Assembly: GCA_037447655.1 (NCBI GenBank)
Contig: JBBHKE010002075.1
Coordinates: 65,001-129,000, forward strand
Origin: Zygnema cylindricum
Lineage: Eukaryota > Streptophyta > Zygnematophyceae > Zygnematales > Zygnemataceae
DNA length: 64,000 nt
Reading direction: 5' to 3'
Positions 13,201-21,255 of this stretch are shown one piece after another. The first letter of the stretch is position 1. Each line of letters opens with the position of its first letter. The position numbers and the translations under genes are program-made. The notes under the pieces were generated by a model. The model was not told the origin of the DNA. It saw nothing but the letters and a program-made list of their open reading frames with translations, and did not search any database.

Positions 13201-14541
13201 TGAGTACGGAGATATCGCGACGGGGGGGGGAGGGAGGCGGGGAGGGGTTGGGCTTTTGGAATTTTTTTCACAATCCATTCGGTACCAGAGTACGGAGTTT
13301 TAGTCAATAGTTATCGGCCCGATATTTATCGGTAATTTATCGCGATTTATCGGGATCGGGAATTTATCGCGATAATTCCTTTACCGATATATCGAGCCAA
13401 TATATCGATTATCGGTAGGTCAAAAAAAGGTACATATCGGTTATTGACAAATGGCTACTGATACACAACACGACAAACTAGTGTGGATTGACTTTGACAA
13501 ATTGTTCAATTTCATGTTGCACACAAATTAGCATGGATAAAAAACATTTAGGTTTGTCTTCAATGTCAAAATTCCCCATTGTTTCATTTCAAATCCACAC
13601 ATGAATTAGTGTGGATCCACTTTGGCCCCATTGTTCAATTTCAATGTTGCAAACAAAAGAAATTTATGGAATTGACTTTGAGTGAGTTCGTTCGCAAGTT
13701 TTACCTTCCCCATTTTTTTTAATTTGAACATCACACATCAATTATGTGGATAAGAGGATAGTGGTAAAGATTTTTTTTTTTTTTACATTCTCAAAATCCT
13801 CCTCTGAAGGAAATTCTTCCTCCAAAACGGCGAATACCCTCCACTCCTCCCCCTCGTCTTGGAGGAGTTCCGTAAACATTTTTCCGTAATCACCGTACTT
13901 TTTTTCCGTATACGGACTAGTACAATGGGCAATTGGGAAAAGAAAAAGAAAAAAGAAGAAAAAAAAGAAGAGAAGAATTAAGTTTAGTGTTTGATAAAGG
14001 GTGTTGTTTAAAGTTTTTTTTTTTTTCGTTTAAAATGGTTTTTTGGGAATAAAGTGGTTTTTTAGGGTTTAAAGGCGTTTTTAGCATTTTTGGGGATTAT
14101 TTGGGTTTAAAGAAATTTTTGGGTGTAAAAGGGTTGTAAGAGGATTTTTCGGTTTAAAGTAGTTTTTTGGGGTTTTAAAAGGGTTTTTGAGGTTTAAAAT
14201 GTTTTTTTTGGGAGGTTGGGAAATGAGTTAGTTTCTATAACAAAGCTGAAAAAATTCAATTTTTTTCTTGATGTTATTCATTCCCTCCCCCCCCCTTTTC
14301 CCTTCCCCCCCTTTTCCCTCCCCCCCCCTTCCCCCCCCCCCCCTTTTCCCTCCCCCCTATTTTCCCTCACCCCCCTTCTCCCTCCCCCCCCCCCTTTCCC
14401 TCCGCCCCATCCCCCCCCCCCTTCCCCACCCCCCTTCCCCTCCCCTCCCCTCCCCTCCCTCCTCCCCCCCCCTTTTTTTTTTCTTTTTTTGGGAATCGTT
14501 TACCTGGCGTGCCCTGTTTGAAGAACTCCGAAACGCTTCAT
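2495..14541 (-). CDS. gamma-glutamyl peptidase-like class I glutamine amidotransferase, six exons
   Basis: Exons on the minus strand: 14504-14541, 13787-13916, 11155-11289, 9975-10130, 3480-3647, 2495-2596. All junctions are GT-AG and in phase, giving 242 residues, close to plant GGP1-type enzymes (about 250). Known family members are cytosolic cysteine peptidases that remove gamma-glutamate from glutathione and its conjugates. Seen: start MKRFGVLQTGHA; YNGWVVTGSRHDAHG; nucleophile elbow ILGVCFGHQ with Cys97; RALGGETGRSKVGW; VHQDQ; VEMFSVGDHVLGIQGHPEF with His187 and Glu189 completing the triad; C-terminal QKICKTFLKGER. No transit peptide is seen. The ATG at 14541 follows the family start closely. 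Intron 4 (3648-9974) carries a whole copia element in the opposite orientation. Splice sites and catalytic residues are intact, so the gene looks functional despite 12 kb of span. Substrate is inferred from the family. Confidence 0.9.
2597..3479 (-). other. Intron 5 of the GGP-like gene, poly-purine on the + strand
   Basis: Nearly pure A/G on the plus strand from 2610 to 2865 (AAGAAAAGAAA-type repeats), so the transcript is U/C-rich upstream of the exon 6 acceptor. A second A-rich stretch covers 3170-3460. The long open frames here (for example 2563-3015) are by-products of this composition. Confidence 0.7.
3776..4181 (+). repeat. 5' LTR of the copia element (406 bp)
   Basis: Begins TGTTAG and ends TTAATA, with imperfect terminal inversion (TGTTA/TAATA). 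It matches 8426-8836 throughout by eye except for two single-base differences and a 5-bp gap (CTTCA) just after the ATG at 4169. It contains several GATATCTAGAATTCT-like palindromic stretches near 3858-3876 and a CTCGAG-centred inverted repeat at 4043-4062. Confidence 0.93.
4182..4196 (+). other. Primer binding site, half-tRNA iMet type
   Basis: Immediately after the 5' LTR the sequence reads GGTTATGGGCCTGGC. This resembles the complement of the anticodon-side half of initiator tRNA-Met (GGTTATGGGCCCAGC), the unusual internal primer known for Drosophila copia. It does not resemble the common 3'-end site TGGTATCAGAGC. The tRNA sequence is from memory. Confidence 0.7.
4182..7361 (+). pseudogene. 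copia gag-pol, first part: gag, protease, integrase, N-terminal RT
   Basis: One frame is open from 4173 to a TGA at 7359-7361, but it has no in-frame ATG at its 5' end (see LTR deletion). In order: gag with FNGTDFYSWK near 4220; zinc knuckle CX2CX4HX4C (CRYCRALDH..) near 4830; protease WIVDSGASHHLS near 5227; integrase zinc-binding region WHLRFGH...CSGC near 5636-5755; integrase catalytic D, D, E in HSDLCGP, LRTDNGGEF and NGVAERYNR between 5820 and 6140; RT start GSKWVFRVKTKSDG near 7015, KARFVAKGF, VHQMDVQTAFLYG and KSLYGLKQAPRA. The frame breaks there, where the family normally continues with Trp-Phe. Catalytic residues before the break are intact. Confidence 0.9.
7360..8412 (+). pseudogene. 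copia gag-pol, second part: C-terminal RT and RNase H
   Basis: The frame shifted by one resumes as EAILIREGF and continues to TAA at 8410-8412. It holds the RT active-site motif YVDDLVL near 7459, LGELEFCLGI, SLMYAMTGTRPDIA, and RNase H with CDADWGGD, SSTEAEYMA, FCDSQGALAL and HIDIQFHF. This is the normal continuation of the preceding frame. The junction lacks about four codons of the usual spacing, consistent with a deletion of about 11 nt. Both parts together would make one polyprotein of usual copia length; as it stands the element cannot make a complete RT. Confidence 0.9.
8413..8425 (+). other. Polypurine tract of the copia element
   Basis: CAAAGAGGGGGAG lies between the pol stop codon and the TGTTAG start of the 3' LTR. 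This is the expected plus-strand primer position. Confidence 0.85.
8426..8836 (+). repeat. 3' LTR of the copia element (411 bp)
   Basis: Same as the 5' LTR but with five extra bases (CTTCA) after the ATG at 8819. With these bases an ATG inside the LTR end is in the phase that would run through the primer site into gag, so this copy appears to keep the older sequence. It is followed by the TCCCC target duplication and a (CCCT)n tract. Confidence 0.93.
8838..8884. repeat. (CCCT)n microsatellite at the copia insertion point
   Basis: About ten CCCT repeats directly follow the element. The left flank (3700-3775) is also C/T-rich, so the element went into a pyrimidine tract of the intron. Confidence 0.9.
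8935..9265. repeat. ~60-bp tandem repeat, six degenerate units, in GGP intron 4
   Basis: Units share TTAGTGTGGGGTTT, ATTAATTCTAAT and TTAGATTAAAGAA blocks, starting near 8947, 9006, 9067, 9117, 9178 and 9232. The AATTAGTGTGG core resembles the larger array in intron 2 of the same gene. Confidence 0.7.
9600..9968. repeat. CTCTTCC/CCCTCT pyrimidine array next to GGP exon 4
   Basis: Imperfect CCTCTCCCTCTCT repeats end seven bases before the exon 4 donor (9974/9975). On the coding strand this is a GA-rich region right after the 5' splice site. Apparent long proteins in both directions are artefacts of the repeat. Confidence 0.8.
10230..10625. repeat. (CT)n and (CCCT)n arrays in GGP intron 3
   Basis: (CT)n at 10250-10310 and (CCCT)n at 10430-10580. 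On the transcribed strand of the gene these are GA and GGGA runs, upstream of the exon 4 acceptor at 10131. Confidence 0.85.
11600..13765. repeat. ~70-bp AATTAGTGTGGAT tandem array in GGP intron 2
   Basis: About twenty degenerate units share a CACACAAATTAGTGTGGAT-like core and, in the better copies, a tail like TTTACCTTCCCCATTGTTT. Cores are seen near 11695, 11942, 12035, 12115, 12310, 12472, 12540, 12860, 12940, 12975, 13488, 13530, 13608 and 13740. Spacing is mostly 60-80 bp. A TIR element (about 12988-13476) sits inside the array. Confidence 0.65.
12988..13476. mobile_element. TATCG-rich TIR element, copy 1
   Basis: Starts AGTGTTGTGCAT and ends GATACACAACAC. The interior is dense in TATCG, CGATAA and ATCGG motifs (for example TTATCGCGATAA) and includes a G-run at 13221-13246. 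It shares termini and interior blocks with 22667-23097 and 62589-63375. It has no coding capacity, so it is probably a non-autonomous DNA element. Confidence 0.7.
13995..14220. repeat. Degenerate GGTTTAAAGTGGTTTTTTGGG array in GGP intron 1
   Basis: About eight imperfect 20-25-bp units built from GTTTAAA and GGTTTTTTGGG. They resemble stretched TTTAGGG telomere-type repeats. Confidence 0.6.
14281..14476. repeat. C-run tract in GGP intron 1 (G-runs on the coding strand)
   Basis: Repeated CCCCCCTTTTCCCTCC blocks give about twenty runs of four or more C. The tract lies 28 nt beyond the exon 1 donor, so nascent RNA carries many G-runs and could form G-quadruplexes. Confidence 0.8.
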
Positions 14542-15207
14542 TTTTGTCTTATTCGCCGAAAAATACGATTTATTTTCCGCACGATTGGAAACGAAAAACC
14601 GAAAAACAGAAAATTTCGTGCGAACTCTCGCTTTTTTTTTCAAGACGGGGGCGGTTCCCGAAAAAAAATCCGAAAATTCTGCCTTTCTGCTGACGTCATC
14701 GGACGGCGAACGCGAAACGGGGCTAGACGACCGAGAATGCCGCGAGTCCTTCCGTACTATCCGTACATCCGCCGTACATCGAGCGGTCCGTACAGCGTGA
14801 GGGCGAACGGAAGGTACGGAGAGAGAAGACGTCCATGGAGAGGAAAACGACAAAGCGCGAGAGAGCATCTGTGGACTTCGAATCTTTTTCTAAATGACAA
14901 AAGTTTTGATTGTTTTTCGTTTTGTTTTAGTATTTTATTATATTTTTTATTTGATTTTGATTTTGATTTTATTTTATTGTTGTTGTTGTTGTTACAATTT
15001 TTTTATTTTTTTTATCGAACTTTTCCAGATTCTTTTGGTGCCTTTTAGTCGTTTTCGACCAGAAATGAAACCGAAACGATATTCACGTATCGGCACGTTA
15101 CCCGATATTCTTGAAACTTGACGATTTTTTGTCCTTAGTACATTATTGTAGATGTGTAGTCTGAAGAGAGATATGACATTTTCCTAGGCTTCAATATTGT
15201 TACCAGG
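14542..15207. other. 5' flank of the GGP-like gene
   Basis: The region is more GC-rich than its surroundings up to about 14870, with CG-containing stretches and many CCGTAC/GTACGG hexamers (14750-14820), as expected for a promoter and 5' UTR. From 14880 it is T-rich with a (TTG)n run at 14980-14995. Open frames here are not supported by any family motif. Confidence 0.45.
14691..14698. promoter_or_regulatory. TGACGTCA palindrome upstream of the GGP-like gene
   Basis: A perfect TGACGTCA, the core bound by many bZIP factors, lies 150 bp upstream of the ATG at 14541. Its function is inferred only from the motif and the position. Confidence 0.35.
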
Positions 15208-15428
15208 TACACCGCGAATCGCTATTAGTGTTGATGTTTTTTTTGCCATTAAAACATCTTTTCTCCGTACACACTTGTCGGATTGTGGATCTGGCGGTGG
15301 CGATTGAAAGGTAAGATTCTCAGCTTCCGATTGGCGGTCTCAAACTGAAAATCGGACAAATGTGTACGGAGAAAAGATGTTTTAGCTGGCGAAAAAATTA
15401 TTTACGCTAATAGGGATGCACGGGTGTA
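15208..15428. mobile_element. TIR element family F1, copy a (221 bp)
   Basis: Ends TACACCGCGAATCGCTATTAG and (inverted) CTAATAGGGATGCACGGGTGTA. Inside is a second inverted pair, CATCTTTTCTCCGTACACAC / GTGTACGGAGAAAAGATG. Other copies are at 32138-32358 and, decayed, 53182-53345. Confidence 0.8.
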
Positions 15429-15632
15429 GTCTGTACCAGAGGCCACAATGGGTTACCCAAATCCGTACTCAATCCGTACCCGGCCGGCCGCGTAGGATCC
15501 GGAACGGATTCGGGTGCCAAATTTTGGCGGCGGCCGGATTCGGCCGGGTGATTCAAAAAATATAAAAGCATTCCGGTACGGCCGGATAAGCAAAAGACAA
15601 AAAAAAATGAAGGTTTCGTAGGTACGTACTGC

Positions 15633-16200
15633 TGCACCGACAATCGCTATTAGAGTAAATAACTCTAATTCGGTGCCCTTTTAAAAAAAAAAAAAAAAAC
15701 CTGAAATACAATCCATATTTTTGAAATACAATCCATATCTATTTTTTCCATTATTCTAATTAGGGTTTTTTTTTCAATCAGCGTTAATAATGGAAGTACA
15801 CTGCGATAGAAATAGAGTGGCGTACGGACAGAGAATCTCCGTATGAAATGGCACTTTTTGAATTACGAAGGCATAAAAAGACACTTAACATTATTGCACA
15901 CACATGTGAATGTGCACTGGAAGAAAGAAAGGCAAACTCGTCGACAAAAATCACTTTCTCATATGTTCGTCCGTCGACCGTGTGAACAGCGCGACGGCGT
16001 ACGAATTGTCAGATTTTGTACGACTACACATATTACTGTAGACATCGAAAGGGCGGGCATTTATTATTCAGGACAACTCAAATTACAGTTAAGGATTAAT
16101 TAGTATATATATTTTTTTTCAAAAAAAAATAAATCCCGATTTACACTCAAATTTTTTTAACGCTATTTATTCTTTTACTCTAATAGCGATTGACGGTGTA
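15633..16200. mobile_element. TIR element family F2, copy a (568 bp)
   Basis: Termini GCACCGACAATCGCTATTAG and CTAATAGCGATTGACGGTGTA. The interior closely matches 59054-59606 over its whole length, including the block around GGCATAAAAAGACACTTAAC. There is no transposase, so it is a non-autonomous element. Confidence 0.85.
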
Positions 16201-16203
16201 CAG

Positions 16204-16406
16204 TACACCTTGAATCGTTATTAGCGTATAGAAATTATTAGTGTAAAGAAAAAAATAGCATCATTCATTCTAATTTAATGCCAGGAGACGTGGCAAATTA
16301 TGGTCCACTTCCTTAAATAGTGTAATTTATTATATTTAAGGTATCAATGTCAAAATTTCGGGGTGTCGATATAGCGTACATAAGGCTAATAACGATTCAT
16401 GGTGTA
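16204..16406. mobile_element. TIR element family F3, copy a (203 bp)
   Basis: Starts three bases after F2 with TACACCTTGAATCGTTATTAG and ends CTAATAACGATTCATGGTGTA. A second copy in the opposite orientation follows F2 again at 59615-59818. Confidence 0.85.
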
Positions 16407-16410
16407 CACC

Positions 16411-16548
16411 ACACCGCCAATCGCTATTAGCGTGCAGGTTTTTTTAGCGTATAGGTTCAATTTCAATGATTTACGCTGATTAGGAATTTGAAAATTTTCA
16501 AAAAAAACATACATTCTAATTGTTTACTAATGCTTATTTGGGTCTTTA

Positions 16549-16579
<31 letters not shown>

Positions 16580-16965
16580 GGTCGCAAACATGCTTACACT
16601 AATATAGGTATTTGTACAAAATCAGACAAATCGTATGTTCACAAAGTCGAAACATGGTTGTTGGACAAAATGTCGAACGATATTTGAATGCCCGATTTCA
16701 TCCCATTTTATAGCGCATATTCTCATAAGGTCCGGTTACTAAACCTCATTAATTATACTATTTCACTACTAAAGGTGCAGTACGATTTGGTGATGGACCT
16801 CGACCATACAACACACTATTTAAAAGACAACGTACTTTCATTTTGTACGGTAAAAACCCCAAATGGCGTAAAGAAAAAAACAGAATAATTTATGTTATTT
16901 GAGAAGTTGAAAAAAAAAATAGGGTGAAATTAGTATACATTACGCTAATAGCGATTGGCGGTGTA
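16411..16965. mobile_element. TIR element family F4, copy a (555 bp)
   Basis: Termini ACACCGCCAATCGCTATTAG and CTAATAGCGATTGGCGGTGTA. It contains a TA microsatellite (16550-16579). Relatives are at 53428-53965 and more distantly 59914-60448, sharing GGTCGCAAACATGCTTACAC (close copy) and CGTACACCACACTATTTA-type blocks. Confidence 0.8.
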
Positions 16966-16987
16966 ATGCACTGTACTGTAAGTACAG

Positions 16988-17511
16988 TACACCGTAAATG
17001 GCTATTAGCATAATGAAATAGATAGCGCAATGAAACAATTAGCGTTATTTACGCTTATTGGGAATTTCAGTTTTTTCCAAATAAACTTTTATTCTAATTT
17101 ATCATTAACTCTTATTTGTAAACTGCTTTGTAAAACAATTCGGCGCATAATATATCCACACTAAAGTATGTGCATGTACGAAATTGTTCAAATCGTACGC
17201 CTTCGCGTTTTTTTTAAATCCGCGTATGCCGGAAAAAATTCACGCAATTATATGTTAGCGCGACTACGGGTAATCGTGAATATTTTTTCTATACTTTTCT
17301 GCTTGAAAAAGTACAAAAATAGTACGGCTCTGACAATCCGTACACCACCCTATTTAAAATGGCACCATATTAGAGTTATGAACCCTATTTGATAGGGTAC
17401 CTCAAATAACGTTTAGAAACATTTAAAATCATTAATTCTATTTGAGAATTTGTCGAAAAAAACAAGGTACCTCAATTAGAGTCATGAACGCTAATAGCGA
17501 TTCACGGTGTA
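16988..17511. mobile_element. TIR element family F5, copy a (524 bp)
   Basis: Termini TACACCGTAAATGGCTATTAG and CTAATAGCGATTCACGGTGTA. A truncated copy lies at 31591-32062 upstream of the TraB-type gene and shares CATGTACGAAATTGTTCAAA and GGTACCTCAAATAACGTT. Confidence 0.8.
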
Positions 17512-17519
17512 CATTACAC

Positions 17520-18135
17520 TACAACGCCAATCGTAATTAGAGTAAAGAAAAAATTAGAGTAAAAAAACACAAAAAGTCAATTAGAATTATGAACGCTAAT
17601 TTGTGCGATATAACTTTTTCACAAAGGAAGTTTACTCTAATTTATTTAAGTACCTATATTGGGTTATGTCAGCAATGATTATCCGCGCTGTGATTATGAA
17701 CAGTACATTACTTAGATGTACAAAATCGGCCAGTCCGTATAGTTTGACGTCATTATGACGTTAGTACTATTTGTCGCGTTGAATGTCAATTAATGTTCAC
17801 ACTGACGATGATGTTGTCAACAGACGAGAGTTATGCGAACGCTTATTTTTTATGTGATTAATTTTTTTGTTTAGTGCGATTTCACGTGCGAGCGCGATTA
17901 CATTAAATCATTATTTTTACCTTTTTACTTATAAAAGTACAATTTTGCACGGTCGGACATCGGTTGTACTCCACACTATTTAAAACAAACCTATTTTATA
18001 TTTTTTACGCTAATTAAACCTTACCTTAAATAGTATAATGAAAAAATTATAATCATTTACTCTATTTATGGTGATCAGTCGAAATTTAGGGCGACCGAAT
18101 TAGAGTTATTTACTCTAATCACGATTCGCGGTGTA
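17520..18135. mobile_element. TIR element family F6, copy a (~616 bp)
   Basis: Termini TACAACGCCAATCGTAATTAG and CTAATCACGATTCGCGGTGTA. A partial inverted relative is at 20303-20545. It closes a train of five elements that runs from 15633 to 18135 with gaps of only 3-22 bp. Confidence 0.7.
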
Positions 18136-18348
18136 CTGTAGTGTATATATTTTCCAACACTATAGTACTTTGTATCACTAATTTTGTAATTAATAGGGTA
18201 CAGTTACTTTAATCGCGAGAAATCGAGTTTCGTAAACGCGTATCGGGTACCGGTTAACAGTCTAAGAGCGTTACATAAATAACCCGCTCGAATTTTGGGT
18301 GTTCAAATTTTGAAAAAATAAACAAATGTCAGATACGGGTACTTGATT

Positions 18349-19757
18349 TTGGGAATTGATCATGGCAGTGACTGTTTTGGTTTCGCACAGTCATTTACGT
18401 CATTTTGTCAAAAAATGTACGTTTGAAGTACACATTGGTACAAGTAAAGTACCGTTGAGTCTAAATTTGACGGCCAATCGGTTGAACAGGTTTAACTTTC
18501 AAAATATTGTTTCAACCGCTTAAACTTTTACCACGCTTGCGAACGTCGACCGTCATAATAAAATTAGCAATTCACACGGCCGGCGAACGTTTACGGTAAC
18601 AAAACTGCGGCAACCACATGTAAATAAAAGTGTTGCTGACAGTCACTTTTTGTCGTTACGTGAGTTTCACGGTGAGAGCACGTTGGATATAAAGCCACAA
18701 AACTGAAGTTTAGTCGTATATGCGTTACATTGAATTTAGACGCAAATTGAAACGAAACCTCTTTAAAATACTCTATGTCTTGTAGGAAAATATTAAAACG
18801 CACGAAACAAAATAAACTTTGTACACTATAATAAAGCAAACCAGCATAAAAATATCAATTAAAATTAAATGAAAAAAATGCACGTCGTCACGTCCGACGA
18901 AATCGAGCCACACTATTTACGAATCAACATTCTTACATTGACAGCGAAATTTCGTTTGTGCGTTTTAATATTTCCAAACAAGACTTACATTACTTCAGTT
19001 TAAAGCATAGTTCAAAAGTAGGTGAAAGTAGGCCCATACAATATGCCTATTTTATGCAAAACATACAATATGACCTTAAGACCCATATTGTATTCGGACC
19101 TATTCGACCAATTAAAACATTCGAACCAAAAATTGGACTAATTAAAACATTCGGACCAAAAAGTTGGACCAATTAAAACATTCGGACCAAAAATTTTAAT
19201 TTACACCGTCAGATTCGGATGATCGGACAGTCGCTGATCAAAGAAGCGATCTAAAAAAATCATATGAAAAGCCCATAACACAACTTACGATAAAGGCGCC
19301 GACCAAAGGCCTACCATAAAAACGCCTACTTTTGAATTATGGTTTAAAGAGATTTCGTTTGAATTTGCGTCTAAGTTCAATGTAACGGTTATACGACTAA
19401 ATTTCATTTTTGCGGCTGAGTTTAAATCCAACATGCTCTCACCGTAGAGCTCACGTAACGACAAAAAGTGACTGTCTGCAACACTTTTTTTTACATGTGG
19501 TTGCCGCAATTTTGTTACCATAAACGTTCGCCGGCCGTGTGAATTGCTAATTTTATTATGACGGTCGAGGTTCGCAAGCGCGGCAAAAGTTTAAGCGGGT
19601 TGAAACAATATTTTGAAAGTCAAACCTGTCCAACCGATTGACCGTCAAATTTAGACTCAACGATGCTTTACTTGTACCAATGTGTACTTCAAACGTACAA
19701 TTTTGGACAATATTAAGTGTTTGTGCGCAACCAAAACAGTCACTGCCATGATCAATT
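18349..19757. mobile_element. Large foldback element with ~450-bp inverted arms
   Basis: The left arm (about 18349-18808) is the diverged inverse of the right side (about 18950-19005 plus 19343-19757). Outer ends read GGGAATTGATCATGGCAGTG and its complement. Shared blocks include TTCACACGGCCGGCGAACGT (left), and CCGTCATAATAAAATTAGCA with its inverse. The right arm is split by an hAT-like MITE at 19006-19342; removing it restores the symmetry. The central spacer is about 140 bp. There is no transposase. Confidence 0.8.
19006..19342. mobile_element. hAT-like MITE family F7, copy 1
   Basis: TIRs CATAGTTCAAAAGTAGG and inverse, flanked by a perfect 8-bp duplication GTTTAAAG. The interior has repeated ATTAAAACATTCG..CCAAAA blocks. 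It is inserted in the right arm of the foldback element. Confidence 0.85.
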
Positions 19758-19758
19758 C

Positions 19759-20262
19759 CATAGTTCAAAAATAGGTGAAAGTAGGCCCACACAATATGTT
19801 TATTGTATGTAAAACATACAATATGACCTTAAGACCCATATTGTATTGGTCGCAAAATGAAAAAATATAGTAACAGGGTTGAGTTGCACATCGATCGACA
19901 GAGAATTAAACGTCATGTCTAAATTTTGAAAAACATTCCGACAAAAAAAATTTTAAGTGAGTTTTGAGGTGTTTTTTATTTAAACCGTCAGATTTGGAAG
20001 ATCGCACGGTCGCTGATCAAAGTAGCGATCTAAGAAGATCACATGAAAAGCCAATAACAGAACTCATCCTACGTTGTGTCAGTTCGCTGAAAATTTTGTC
20101 TAGCGGCGTGCGCTTACTATGATCATACGTCAGATTCGTACGTTCGTACAAAATTGTGCACAAACGCCCACACATACAGTATGCCTACTTTGCGCGAGTT
20201 TTGTGCCAAGTTTTGTGCGCCTCCCAAAGGCCTACCATAAAAACGTATAGTTTTGAACTATG
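19759..20262. mobile_element. hAT-like MITE family F7, copy 2 (504 bp)
   Basis: TIRs CATAGTTCAAAAATAGG and TTTTGAACTATG with 8-bp flanking duplication ATCAATTC. It shares the ACAATATGACCTTAAGACCC block with the other copies but has a longer interior. Confidence 0.85.
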
Positions 20263-20302
20263 ATCAATTCCCTTCATTTTTTTTGACTATTTTGACCTCT
20301 GC

Positions 20303-20545
20303 TACACCGCGTATCGTAATTAGAGTAAATTACTATAATTCGGTCGCTCGAAATTTCGACTCTATCACATGAAATAGAGTAAACGATTATAATTTTTTCA
20401 TTATTCTATTTAAGGTAAAGTTTAATTAGTGTTTTTAATTTTAATATAGGTTCTTTTTAAATAGTGTGGCGTACGGACGGTGTCAGACCGTGCAAAATTG
20501 TACTTTATTAAGTTAAAAAGTACAAATAATGATTTAATACAGGCC
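20303..20545. mobile_element. Truncated F6-type TIR element (inverted)
   Basis: Starts TACACCGCGTATCGTAATTAG and matches the inverse of about 17900-18135. The other terminus is not found. Confidence 0.6.
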
Positions 20546-20871
20546 GTTATCATGTAACTGCGTTTTAACAAACCGCGTAGTGCAAACGTCATAGTGACGA
20601 TAAACCGTACGTTTTGCCAAATTCTGTTTCAATACCTTATTTACAGTAGAGGATATTAGCGTGCCAAATTTAAGGGTATGGTTGCATCATACGAAAAGTG
20701 AGGTTTAATACAGAATTTTGTACTTCCCGTACCATGCCGTACTGTATTTTCGTGAGAGTCTTGAAACAACATTACAGAAAATAAGATTACGATTCTCCAA
20801 GTATCCGGGAGAATACGTCGACCGTCCGATTACATTTTGGTCTTCATCTGCGAAGCAATCGCTCCATACGC

Positions 20872-20920
20872 CTCTGCATTGGTGAACCCACCTCCGCGAG
20901 GTGGGTTCACCAATACAGAG
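20872..20920. other. Strong GC-rich hairpin
   Basis: A 17-bp perfect stem (ATTGGTGAACCCACCTC and inverse) with a 3-nt loop, extended outward by CTCTG/CAGAG across one mismatch. A shorter version of the same stem (AACCCACCT/AGGTGGGTT) is at 61519-61543. Confidence 0.85.
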
Positions 20921-21245
20921 CCAGTCATTTCGCTGCACCTGGACGATCGATACGTGCGTCGATGAAAAATGAAAATTTTCACACGCCCCCAAAGTCACGT
21001 GCCTTCGGACAAGGTGACCGTAAATTTTTTGCCGAAAAGAATTGCTATTTTTTCTTGAAAGTCAGCTGAGTGAAGGAGATCTCTGAGGTACATTGACGCG
21101 GTACACTTGCGAAGTACACGTACGAAATACACAAGTACGGATTTTCATACGAAAGTGGTCGGCTTCCAAATCTTTACGATTTTAGAGATTTGATCGTCGA
21201 CTTACAAGGAACCACTCAAATCAAAACACGTATGTAAAATCTTAT

Positions 21246-21255
21246 NNNNNNNNNN
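21246..21255. other. Assembly gap (10 N)
   Basis: Ten N between position 21245 and an A-run. The following sequence (21256-21348) is the right end of an F2 element ending CTAATAGCGATTGACGGTGTA, so the gap probably hides the rest of that element. Confidence 0.95.
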
